Notes under the pieces: model-generated
Told to the model about the DNA's origin: nothing
Databases searched by the model: none
The model's input: only the letters and a program-made list of their open reading frames with translations
Part shown: one piece after another, positions 1-6,062 of the stretch
Numbering within the stretch: the stretch's first letter is position 1
How the letters are laid out: each line of letters begins with the position of its first letter
NCBI GenBank assembly: GCA_947594335.1
Contig: CANQEC010000028.1
Span: forward strand, 1-16,682
DNA: 16,682 nt
From: an uncultured Lachnospiraceae bacterium
GTDB taxonomy: Bacteria; Bacillota; Clostridia; Lachnospirales; Lachnospiraceae
Direction of reading: 5' to 3'
Position numbers and translations under genes: made by a program

Positions 1-380
1 AGAAGATCATGCAGTACCAGACCGGCCTGAGGGAAGTGATGCTCTTCATCAAATATTCAAAAGACAGGGAGAAGCTGTTGAAGGCCATAGAGGCAGACCG
101 GGAGAGATTTGAAAGGCTGGAACAGCGGGCGGCGGACGTGATCGAGGCCGTCACAGGTTCCGGACTGAACTATGAGAAAGGAGAGGAAAACGTCGACATG
201 TGTAAGGCAATCCAGGAAATCAGGCAGGAGGCATACAATGAGGGGAAACTTGAGGGCGAACAGAACGAAAGAACTAACACATTAAAGGAGAAAGAACGCG
301 CGGATGCTGCGGAGCAGGAACTCCTCAGACTGCGGGAGGAGAACCGGATGCTGCGCGGCAGGCTTGCCATAGGAAATTAA
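1..380 (+). CDS. C-terminal part of an Rpn-family recombination-promoting nuclease / PD-(D/E)XK putative transposase (5' end outside window)
   Basis: The reading frame is open from the window edge and ends at a TAA at 378-380, so this is only the 3' end of a longer gene; the first ATG at 9 need not be the true start. The visible ~125 residues are highly charged. They include a segment reading REVMLFIKYSKDREKL, then DMCKAIQEI, then a Glu/Lys/Arg-rich stretch ending in a short leucine-spaced coiled coil (LLRLREENRMLRGRL). That layout resembles the tail of Rpn/PD-(D/E)XK 'putative transposase' proteins that are abundant in Lachnospiraceae; the nuclease domain itself would lie upstream and is not visible. 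It is the only convincing plus-strand gene here and converges on the minus-strand sortase remnant and integrase. The assignment is from recalled family sequence and is moderately sure. Confidence 0.6.
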   Translation, partial: KIMQYQTGLREVMLFIKYSKDREKLLKAIEADRERFERLEQRAADVIEAVTGSGLNYEKGEENVDMCKAIQEIRQEAYNEGKLEGEQNERTNTLKEKERADAAEQELLRLREENRMLRGRLAIGN

Positions 381-419
381 ATTTGATGCCCGCCCAGGCA
401 GATTGCTGTCATCCGCCGC

Positions 420-592
420 TCAGACTCGCTTTCCACGCACCAGCATGCGGTAAGTGCTGCTGTCGTGCGGATGACAGGTAACAAGCGTGCAGTAATCCTT
501 TCCTTTCCGCTTTCAATAGCCAGATCATCGACCGGCTTGCGGGCAATCAAATATACGCTCGTCAGAACACAGCCCCGGCCAGGAATTTTTTA
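420..592 (-). pseudogene. Decayed sortase, C-terminal fragment, frameshifted
   Basis: The minus strand ends at a TGA (422-420) after a clear sortase C-terminus: KDYCTLVTCHPH, with the catalytic Cys in TLVTC, then RMLVRGKRV, where the catalytic Arg lies in the LVRG motif. Upstream of about base 500 the homologous reading continues in another frame as VYLIARKPVDDLAIESGK. The switch coincides with a tandem GGAAA duplication near 500-509; removing 5 bases gives a continuous SGKDYC junction. Nothing recognisable precedes the fragment, so the N-terminal half of a normal ~200+ residue sortase is missing. The fragment lies directly beyond one copy of the 12-bp repeat that brackets the integrase. The left boundary is approximate. 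The TLVTC...LVRG pair is strong evidence for a sortase; the class (B- or C-like) is uncertain. Confidence 0.7.
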
Positions 593-594
593 AT

Positions 595-606
595 CTGACT
601 GCTTAT
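595..606 (+). repeat. 12-bp direct repeat copy 1 flanking integrase (candidate att core)
   Basis: CTGACTGCTTAT occurs here and again, identical and in the same orientation, at 1762-1773. This copy ends one base before the stop codon of the integrase; the other lies about 40 bp beyond its start. The pair therefore encloses just the recombinase gene. A chance 12-mer match in two such short flanks is unlikely. A role as attL/attR or as a target duplication is inferred. Confidence 0.6.
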
Positions 607-607
607 A

Positions 608-1723
608 TCACAGATCCACAAGCTTCAGCTTTTCCATATTTGTCCTCTTTGCCTCCATCGAGGAATGGACGTAGCGGTCCAGTGTCGTCGAGGTCTTTGC
701 GTGTCCCATGATCTCAGACAGGGATTTCAGTTCAAAGCCCGCCTCCATGCATCTGGTCGCGAATGTATGTCGAAGGGTATGGAAATGTACCCCTTCCAGA
801 TTGCAGTCCCGTGTATATCGCCTCAGCTTCCTCTGCAGCCTGCGCGGCTCCATGCAGTCCTCTGTCCCGGTCAGGATATAGGCGGTCAGGCGGTGCGGGT
901 CCATCTTCCTGCAGAGACTGGCCACGCCGTCCGGCAGCGGAATCATCCGGGTGGATGTGTCGCTTTTAGGATCTCCGGTCAGGATCTTCGTCTTTTTCTT
1001 CCCATCTCCCGTCAGGTTCCGGATACGCTGCATGGTGGCGGTGATCAGAACCGTATTGTTCTTCAGGGAAAGATTCTCCCATTTCAAGGCGCAGATTTCC
1101 CCGATTCGAAGCCCGGTCATCAGCGCCAGGAGCACACCGAATTTACACGCGTCCATATCTTCCCGCAGATAAGCCGCAAAACGCTTCTGTTCTTCCTGGG
1201 TGAGGACCCTCGGTTCCTTTTTCGCCTCTCTGGGATACCGGATATCCACGGCAGGGAAGACGCCGGGATACTGCTCGGCCGCGTAGCGCAGTACCGAGTG
1301 CAGCACGATCAGTATATTTTTGACGCTCTGCGCGGACAGGCCTTCCTCCAGCAGCTCGGCCTTGAACGATTCCACAATCTGCGTACTGAAGCCAGGGGGG
1401 CAGCAGCCGCCCAGTTTCGGAAGAATATGACAGCGGAGCGCGGAATCGTACTTCACGTAAGTAGATTCCCTGATCCTGGATTTCTGCATCCGCAGCCATT
1501 CCTCACAGAAAAAAGCAAGCTGGTGCCGGTTCCCGGATGTCGGGCGCGGCCCGCTGTTTACAAGCGACGCCTTAACCTGTTCCACTTTTGTCTTGGCTTC
1601 TTTGTAGGTTTTGCCGTAGCAGAACCCGTACCTGATCTTTCCGGAAAGCTCGTACCCTTTGATATAGCGGGCTTCCCATCGTCCGTCTTTCCTCTGAAAA
1701 ATGTTTTCTCCTCTTCTGGGCAT
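608..1723 (-). CDS. Site-specific tyrosine recombinase (phage/ICE-type integrase)
   Basis: This is a DNA-cutting and -joining integrase of 371 residues. An N-terminal arm-type DNA-binding segment (QRKDGRWEARYIKGY...) resembles the AP2-like domain of Tn916/phage integrases. A SAM-like core-binding domain follows (about 68-160), then the catalytic domain. Catalytic residues are visible: Arg in TGLRIGE (about 206), Lys in GDPKSDTSTR (about 253), HTLRH (His 315, Arg 318), GHAKTSTTLDRY with His 341 and the nucleophile Tyr 351. All are intact, so it is probably active. The start at 1723 is chosen over the in-frame ATG at 1744 because an AGGAGGG site sits 7 bases upstream of it, inside the would-be longer reading frame. 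No excisionase or phage genes accompany it. It is bracketed by a 12-bp direct repeat. Confidence 0.93.
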   Translation of the reverse strand: MPRRGENIFQRKDGRWEARYIKGYELSGKIRYGFCYGKTYKEAKTKVEQVKASLVNSGPRPTSGNRHQLAFFCEEWLRMQKSRIRESTYVKYDSALRCHILPKLGGCCPPGFSTQIVESFKAELLEEGLSAQSVKNILIVLHSVLRYAAEQYPGVFPAVDIRYPREAKKEPRVLTQEEQKRFAAYLREDMDACKFGVLLALMTGLRIGEICALKWENLSLKNNTVLITATMQRIRNLTGDGKKKTKILTGDPKSDTSTRMIPLPDGVASLCRKMDPHRLTAYILTGTEDCMEPRRLQRKLRRYTRDCNLEGVHFHTLRHTFATRCMEAGFELKSLSEIMGHAKTSTTLDRYVHSSMEAKRTNMEKLKLVDL

Positions 1724-1730
1724 CTTTTTT

Positions 1731-1737
1731 CCCTCCT
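1731..1737 (-). promoter_or_regulatory. Ribosome binding site that sets the integrase start
   Basis: AGGAGGG on the minus strand lies 7 bases before the ATG at 1723. It overlaps codons of the longer alternative frame starting at 1744, so the shorter protein is the supported product. Confidence 0.75.
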
Positions 1738-1761
1738 GATTCATAAAATATGTACGGGCCG

Positions 1762-1773
1762 CTGACTGCTTAT
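1762..1773 (+). repeat. 12-bp direct repeat copy 2 flanking integrase (candidate att core)
   Basis: Identical to 595-606 (CTGACTGCTTAT). It lies upstream of the integrase start and is immediately followed by a second partial TGACTGC (1775-1781). Outside the 12 bases the two flanks diverge at once on both sides. Confidence 0.6.
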
Positions 1774-1927
1774 TGACTGCGATAAGGCTCCGGATCTTCC
1801 GAATTATGCCCCGGAAAATCCCCGAAAGTCAGCTGCCCGGTAAAATTTTAGTACCCAAAATTCCCGTATCCTATTGAAAAAACGCACGGGAGGTAGTAAA
1901 GTACATATATTGCAGGAGCAGATTCCG

Positions 1928-1954
1928 TGTCGCAGAATATACAAATCTGCGACA
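1928..1954. repeat. 9-bp perfect inverted repeat with 9-nt AT-rich spacer
   Basis: TGTCGCAGA (1928-1936) and TCTGCGACA (1946-1954) are exact reverse complements around ATATACAAA. No T-run follows on either strand, so it is not a usual terminator. The layout of two short arms and a short AT-rich spacer is what a tyrosine-recombinase core site or a dimeric repressor operator looks like. It lies about 200 bp upstream of the integrase start. Which of these it is cannot be told from the sequence. Confidence 0.6.
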
Positions 1955-2053
1955 AAATACATGGAAAAAGTGCCGCAAAATCATCAAATTCAGAGAATCG
2001 CGCGGCCCGTGTACTGCGTCAGCAGCTGGTTTTCATACCTGGGCCTGTGCATT

Positions 2054-2078
2054 AAAAAAAGGAAGCCTTTCGGCTTCC
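2054..2078 (-). terminator. Rho-independent terminator of the AmmeMemoRadiSam operon and small gene
   Basis: On the minus strand, GGAAGCC, loop GAAA, GGCTTCC is followed directly by seven T's. It lies about 40 bases after the stop codon of the gene at 2118 and points the same way. A 7-bp perfect stem, a GAAA tetraloop and a T-run make this a textbook terminator. Confidence 0.9.
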
Positions 2079-2117
2079 TGCTGCAAATATCTGCCTGCTA
2101 TTGGCAGAATCTCCTTT

Positions 2118-2468
2118 CTATCTGGCCTCCAGCCCGCAAAACAGCGCTATGTAGCAGGCAAAATCCCCGATCCGCTTGCGGTCATCCGCAAAACATTCCT
2201 TCCACTTTGCTCCTGCCTCCCCCTGCATGCGGGCGACAATATTCAGCGATACGATAAACGCGTCATGAGCCGCGGTGCGGCGGCTGTCCATCTCCACTTT
2301 CTGTTCGCGTGTCATTGCATTCCAGCCAACACGGATATTGGAATACCGGGCGGCATACATAAGCATGTCGTCATACAAACTGACGGCATCCGGATCGTCC
2401 CGATCCAGAGCTTCATTGATGGCCGCATATACCTCCTCTGCCTCCTGATAAGTTAAAACCTCTGACAT
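2118..2468 (-). CDS. Conserved small hypothetical protein (possibly DUF3232-like)
   Basis: The product is a 116-residue soluble, acidic, mostly helical protein with no signal peptide or membrane segment. It begins MSEVLTYQEAEEVYAAINEAL and carries a central SRRTAAHDAFIVSLNIVAR stretch and a C-terminal DRKRIGDFACYIALF. The pattern of R.xAHDAxI, a helix and then GDFA recalls small DUF3232-type proteins of Clostridia, but this is a weak recollection and no function can be assigned. A purine-rich site (GGAAAGGATGG) precedes the ATG. It lies 48 bases downstream of the radical SAM gene on the same strand and just before a strong terminator. It is therefore probably the last gene of the AmmeMemoRadiSam transcript, though a functional link is unproven. 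Confidence 0.7.
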   Translation of the reverse strand: MSEVLTYQEAEEVYAAINEALDRDDPDAVSLYDDMLMYAARYSNIRVGWNAMTREQKVEMDSRRTAAHDAFIVSLNIVARMQGEAGAKWKECFADDRKRIGDFACYIALFCGLEAR

Positions 2469-2516
2469 TTTTTATTTCCATCCTTTCCTGAAATTTAAAA
2501 TCTGCTCTTCCATACA

Positions 2517-3347
2517 TTAAACATTCCCCAGACAAACGTGGCGCAGACTGCCTTTCGCAGTCTTTTTCAGTCTTTTCAGCAGTGAAATGTCCGTCGCCGG
2601 TTCCCGCATTTTATGACGGGGAAAAGAGCGGGTAATGTGAAGCGGGATCTCCGGGCTGATTTCCGCGATCCAGTCTGCCTGCCGCCTCATATCTTCCGGA
2701 TCATCGTTCATCCCCGGCACGATCAGCGACGTCAGTTCCACATGACAGCCGGCCGCGGCCCTGACAATAAATGTCTTTACCGTCTCCAGATCCCCTCCGA
2801 GATACCGGTAGATTTCCGGCCGGAAACCTTTCAGATCAATATTCATCGCATCGATATACGGCAGGATCTCCTCCAGCACCGCCGGCTCTGCCATCCCGTT
2901 TGTCACAAGGACATTTTTCATGCCGGCCCTGCGCACCAGCTTCGCGGTATCCCGCACATATTCATATCCTGCCAGAGGCTCATTATAAGTGAAAGCCACC
3001 CCGATATTTCCTCTGGCGCATTCCTTTTTGGCAAGACTGCACAACTCTTTGGGAGAAATCTCATAAAGCTGCCTGAAATCGCTTTCCTTCGCCCCGGCGA
3101 TCTCATAGTTCTGGCAGAAGGGACAGGACAGATTGCATCCAAAACTTCCGACAGACAAAATCATGCTTCCGGGATGGAAAAAGGCCAGCGGCTTTTTCTC
3201 AATGGGATCCAGCGCCAGCGCCGTCAGCTTTCCATAATTGGCGCAGATAACCCTGCCCCTGCTGTTCTTTCTCGCCCTGCATCTTCCGTAAGCTCCATCC
3301 GAAATCCGGCAGTGATGGGGGCAGACCGGGCACACCGCTTCATTCAT
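2517..3347 (-). CDS. amrS: AmmeMemoRadiSam system radical SAM enzyme (AmrS)
   Basis: The protein is a 276-residue cytosolic radical SAM enzyme. The [4Fe-4S]/SAM motif is GCNLSCPFC (Cys 71, 75, 78; CX3CX2C). The protein opens with a further Cys cluster, CPVCPHHC plus a later Cys (6, 9, 13, 23), typical of this pyruvate-formate-lyase-activase-like subfamily. TYNEPLAGYEY is the conserved active-site strand, and NIDLKGF and SLIVPGMND are further family motifs. The family is named from its co-occurrence with AMMECR1 and Memo proteins, and all three are present here. The substrate of the system is not established. The ATG at 3347 lies within the last codons of the AMMECR1 gene (8-bp overlap), implying translational coupling. 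Identity is strong; biological role unknown. Confidence 0.93.
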   Translation of the reverse strand: MNEAVCPVCPHHCRISDGAYGRCRARKNSRGRVICANYGKLTALALDPIEKKPLAFFHPGSMILSVGSFGCNLSCPFCQNYEIAGAKESDFRQLYEISPKELCSLAKKECARGNIGVAFTYNEPLAGYEYVRDTAKLVRRAGMKNVLVTNGMAEPAVLEEILPYIDAMNIDLKGFRPEIYRYLGGDLETVKTFIVRAAAGCHVELTSLIVPGMNDDPEDMRRQADWIAEISPEIPLHITRSFPRHKMREPATDISLLKRLKKTAKGSLRHVCLGNV

Positions 3348-3855
3348 GACGGATCACCTCAAAGCGATACAGCCGGACGTCTTTTTCATCCGCACGGATT
3401 CCGGCTTTTCTTTTTGCGATAAAAATCTGATCGTCCACGGTATCAACGCCGTCCAGATCCGGCAGAAGAAGCCCGCGCCGATATCCTTTTTCCACAATGA
3501 CGCCGTAACGTTTTACATCCAGATCTTTTTCTGAATACACCGGTTCTGCCTTCCCCAGCACGTCCACACTGATCTCAAGCAGATCCAGTTCTTCCTCACG
3601 AATGGCCGGAAACCGGGGATCCCTGGTCGCTGCCGAGATGGCGTTGGAGATGATCTCCTCTGCCAGCGTATCCCTGGTTGGCGCAATCGTCCCGATGCAG
3701 CCGCGCAGTTCCCCTTTCTCATGGACAGACACAAAGGCTCCCGCCCGCGACGTTCTCATCTCCTCTGTCAGTTCGCTTTCCCTGGGACGATAGATTTCTT
3801 TTTTGCGGATATACCGATCAATCGTATTCTTTGCCAGCTGTACATAAGGATCCAT
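3340..3855 (-). CDS. amrA: AMMECR1 domain protein (AmmeMemoRadiSam system protein A)
   Basis: The product is a 171-residue stand-alone AMMECR1 domain protein. The invariant signature LRGCIGT is at residues 50-56, preceded by GAFVSVHEKGE and followed by RDPRFPAIREEELDLLEISVDVL, which is the family's core. In many Clostridia, as recalled, this domain is fused behind a LigB/Memo-like domain in one ~440-470-residue protein; here the two parts are separate genes. The start at 3855 is chosen because its ATG shares a base with the Memo stop codon (TGATG) and has a GGTGGAG site; an ATG at 3885 would overlap the Memo gene by 31 bases. The gene's end overlaps amrS by 8 bp. Biochemical role is unknown; the conserved Cys in LRGCIGT suggests nucleophile or metal chemistry. 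Confidence 0.92.
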   Translation of the reverse strand: MDPYVQLAKNTIDRYIRKKEIYRPRESELTEEMRTSRAGAFVSVHEKGELRGCIGTIAPTRDTLAEEIISNAISAATRDPRFPAIREEELDLLEISVDVLGKAEPVYSEKDLDVKRYGVIVEKGYRRGLLLPDLDGVDTVDDQIFIAKRKAGIRADEKDVRLYRFEVIRHE

Positions 3856-4661
3856 CACTCCACCCCTTTCCGATGATAAATGCAAAAACCATATCCAACG
3901 CCAAACACGGCCTCATGCGACAGCCTTCTGCTCTCAACTTTCATCCCGTCGAACGCACCGCCCATGATCGTAAAGGAACGGTGCCCGCATTCCATGCTCT
4001 TATCCAGAAAATCTTCCTCAAATCCGGCAAGCTTCTCAAAATCACCGGATCCCATGACCTCCATAATCTGTCTGTCATACGCGGGGCCTTCCGGCCGGTA
4101 ACCGTAAGGACCGTCCTCCTTCTGACAATGGCTGAGATCCCCGCTTGCGATGAAAACGCATCTCCTGCCGGTTTCATCAATCGCTTTTCGGATCATTTTT
4201 CCAAATTTCCAGTGTTCTTCAAGAGACAAGCCGGAAAGTCCGATCCGGATAAGCTGATAATCCCTGTATTTTTTATCGATAAAGTAAAGCGGCACCATGG
4301 TTCCATGATCCAGGGACTTATCCCGCTCTCCCAGCATCCCGGCCGGAAACCCATCTCTGTTCGCTTCCGCCGCGATTTCTTCCGCCAGAACCTGATCATA
4401 TCTGACGGAAAAACGTACCTGTCCCGCCCGAAACTGTCTGAAATCCCCTTTTGCGCCGCTTCCCGGTGAAATATGAAAGTAATCCCGGTACATGACCGCA
4501 TGGGGCGAAGTCAGAATGATCGTTTCCGGTTTGATCTCTGCGATATCCTCCGCAACTTCCTCAAAGGAACGCAGCGTATCCTGTATTTTTCTCTCTTCCC
4601 CTTTCCCGATCTCCTGCACGGCAATCGGAGGATGGGGGACCATATAACCTGCCAGAAGCAT
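3855..4661 (-). CDS. amrB: Memo / class III extradiol-dioxygenase (LigB)-like protein of the AmmeMemoRadiSam system
   Basis: The 268-residue protein has the LigB/Memo fold. Putative metal or active-site histidines lie in MVPHPP (His 10), TSPHAVMY (His 54), LDHGTMVPL (His 119) and SGDLSH (His 178), in the order of the class III extradiol dioxygenase family. It ends KGVE just before the AMMECR1 domain start, so with the next gene it reproduces the length and order of the fused two-domain protein. The start at 4661 is chosen because AAAGGAGGTG lies just upstream. The longer frame from 4730 would begin almost at the expected transcription start of the promoter at 4734-4762. It is the first gene of the amr operon. 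The LigB-like label is firm; the reaction is unknown. Confidence 0.9.
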   Translation of the reverse strand: MLLAGYMVPHPPIAVQEIGKGEERKIQDTLRSFEEVAEDIAEIKPETIILTSPHAVMYRDYFHISPGSGAKGDFRQFRAGQVRFSVRYDQVLAEEIAAEANRDGFPAGMLGERDKSLDHGTMVPLYFIDKKYRDYQLIRIGLSGLSLEEHWKFGKMIRKAIDETGRRCVFIASGDLSHCQKEDGPYGYRPEGPAYDRQIMEVMGSGDFEKLAGFEEDFLDKSMECGHRSFTIMGGAFDGMKVESRRLSHEAVFGVGYGFCIYHRKGVE

Positions 4662-4667
4662 AAAAGC

Positions 4668-4676
4668 ACCTCCTTT
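4668..4676 (-). promoter_or_regulatory. Ribosome binding site that sets the Memo-like gene start
   Basis: AAAGGAGGT, near perfect to the anti-Shine-Dalgarno sequence, lies 6 bases before the ATG at 4661 and excludes the longer in-frame start at 4730. Confidence 0.8.
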
Positions 4677-4733
4677 GCGGCAATCCATGATATACAAAGC
4701 CTTCCCTGACATAGCAAAACATCTGTTCAAAAA

Positions 4734-4762
4734 AGTATAACAAAGACCCCCTGCTTTTTCAA
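4734..4762 (-). promoter_or_regulatory. Sigma-A-type promoter of the AmmeMemoRadiSam operon
   Basis: On the minus strand TTGAAA (4762-4757) and TATACT (4739-4734) are separated by exactly 17 bases, near consensus for a housekeeping promoter. Transcription would begin around 4727, leaving a leader of about 65 bases before the Memo-like start. It lies between the VanT racemase stop and the amr operon, so the amr genes can be expressed independently of the van cluster. Confidence 0.75.
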
Positions 4763-4782
4763 TCGAATCTTATGGATTTCCG

Positions 4783-5922
4783 TTACTGTTCTGACTTTCT
4801 TTTTATGGTTTCTGTCCTTTCCAGCCTGCTCCCCAGTCTGCTCAGTATTTCATTTGTGATCGTTCCGGTCATACACGCAAGCTCACCGGCTGTAATCTGT
4901 TCTGTCTGACATTTCCCGATCAGCACCGCCTCGTCTCCCGGCTCCGCGCGGGGAATCTCCGAGACATCAATCAAAAGCTGATCCATGCAGACGCGCCCGA
5001 TCACAGGCGCACGGTGTCCGTTTACAAGCACCTGTCCTTTATTCGACAGTCCCCTTGGAATCCCGTCCGCATATCCGATCGAGACAACCGCTGTTTTCAT
5101 TTCCTTCTCCGCTGTATAAGTATGCCCATATCCGGCCGACTCCCCCCTGTGCAGCCGCTTTACACACGCGATCCTCGCTTTCAGAGACAGGACCGGCTTT
5201 AAGTGCACCGCCGCGGCCGTTCTGTCTTCTGGCAGACTCAGCACACCGTAGAGCGCAATTCCGGGCCGGACATAATCATAACGCAGTTTCGGATAATTCA
5301 GTATCCCATAGCTTCCCTGTATGTGTGTCTTAAAACCGGAAATTCCCCTTTCCTTCAACTGCCGGATCACGGAATCAAATTTCGTGATTTGTCTGTATGT
5401 ACATGCCTTCTCCCAGTCGGAAACTCCGTCCGCCGTACAGAAATGAGAAAATACTCCCGCAATTTTCAGATGTTCAAACTCCCACATCCTGCAGATATTT
5501 TCGATGTTCCCGCTTGGTTCCCCAAGACGGTGCATCCCTGTGTCAACGCCGACATGGACCGCCAGCGGCCGCCCGTAATCCTGCAGCTGCTTCGCATAGG
5601 AAAAGTCAACCACTGTCTGCGTCAGCTCATAATGCGACAGCTCCGAAAACTCCTGCGGGGAGGTATATCCCAGAACCAGGATCTGCCCTGTGATCCCCGC
5701 CTCTCTCAGCTGAACCGCTTCCTTCACGGAAGCCACGCAGAAATCCTGAATCCCCATATCCTGCAGCGCTTTTCCGATCAGCGCCTCCCCATGTCCATAC
5801 GCATTTGCCTTCACGGCCGGCATAATCGAACAGCCTGGTGGCAGAAGGCTCTTCAGCTGCTCCAGATTCGATGCCAGATTTTTCATATCGAGCTCAATCC
5901 ACGCCCGTCCTTTCTGATACAT
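4783..5922 (-). CDS. vanTr: VanT-type alanine/serine racemase, racemase half (VanTr-like)
   Basis: A 379-residue cytosolic PLP racemase of the alanine racemase family. It has the N-terminal RAWIELD, the PLP lysine in MPAVKANAYGHG (Lys 38), HVGVDTGMHRLG, and the second catalytic Tyr in SAGYGHTY (Tyr 265). RPGIALYG and the C-terminal domain (GRVCMDQ, GTITNEILSRL) are also present. Length is normal for a stand-alone racemase. Known VanT proteins carry this domain as the C-terminal half of a ~700-residue membrane protein; here it follows a gene for the membrane half, as in the vanL cluster (vanTm/vanTr). In that place it probably supplies D-Ser, perhaps with D-Ala racemase activity. GGGAGGAAA lies 4 bases before the ATG. 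Being a general alanine racemase is the alternative; context favours VanT. Confidence 0.85.
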   Translation of the reverse strand: MYQKGRAWIELDMKNLASNLEQLKSLLPPGCSIMPAVKANAYGHGEALIGKALQDMGIQDFCVASVKEAVQLREAGITGQILVLGYTSPQEFSELSHYELTQTVVDFSYAKQLQDYGRPLAVHVGVDTGMHRLGEPSGNIENICRMWEFEHLKIAGVFSHFCTADGVSDWEKACTYRQITKFDSVIRQLKERGISGFKTHIQGSYGILNYPKLRYDYVRPGIALYGVLSLPEDRTAAAVHLKPVLSLKARIACVKRLHRGESAGYGHTYTAEKEMKTAVVSIGYADGIPRGLSNKGQVLVNGHRAPVIGRVCMDQLLIDVSEIPRAEPGDEAVLIGKCQTEQITAGELACMTGTITNEILSRLGSRLERTETIKRKSEQ

Positions 5923-6062
5923 TCTGTTTCCTCCCTGTTTTATATGTCTGATCCTGAAGCTTTAAATCTTTTCCGCAGCATTCCTGGTCCAGCGCCATAT
6001 GGCTGGCAGTTACATTGCCGGAGCTTCTCTGCGGCCTTCCTGTTCCAAAGAGCAGTTTCATC

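Larger units (their letters stand above)
1724..2117. other. 394-bp non-coding stretch upstream of the integrase
   Basis: It separates the integrase from the end of the small gene at 2118. It holds the integrase ribosome binding site, one 12-bp repeat copy (1762-1773), the 9-bp inverted repeat (1928-1954) and the terminator at 2054-2078. A plus-strand frame runs across it, but it translates the inverted repeat and the terminator and resembles no known protein. No convincing integrase promoter was seen. Confidence 0.6.

Noticed and set aside
665..1765. Long plus-strand open frame opposite the integrase
   Set aside because: Antisense shadow of a gene with intact tyrosine-recombinase motifs; rich in Arg/Pro/His/Cys and without recognisable domains.
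1874..2257. Plus-strand frame of 127 codons starting with TTG after GGAAT-poor sequence
   Set aside because: It translates the 9-bp inverted repeat and the terminator at 2054-2078, overlaps the real minus-strand gene at 2118, and resembles no protein family.
4662..4730. N-terminal extension of the Memo-like gene
   Set aside because: The promoter's expected start point is near 4727 and AAAGGAGGT lies directly before the ATG at 4661, where Memo/LigB homology begins.
4783..5922. Ordinary housekeeping alanine racemase unrelated to van genes
   Set aside because: Possible on sequence alone, but it directly follows a VanT-type membrane protein and a VanG ligase on the same strand, so VanT racemase is more likely.
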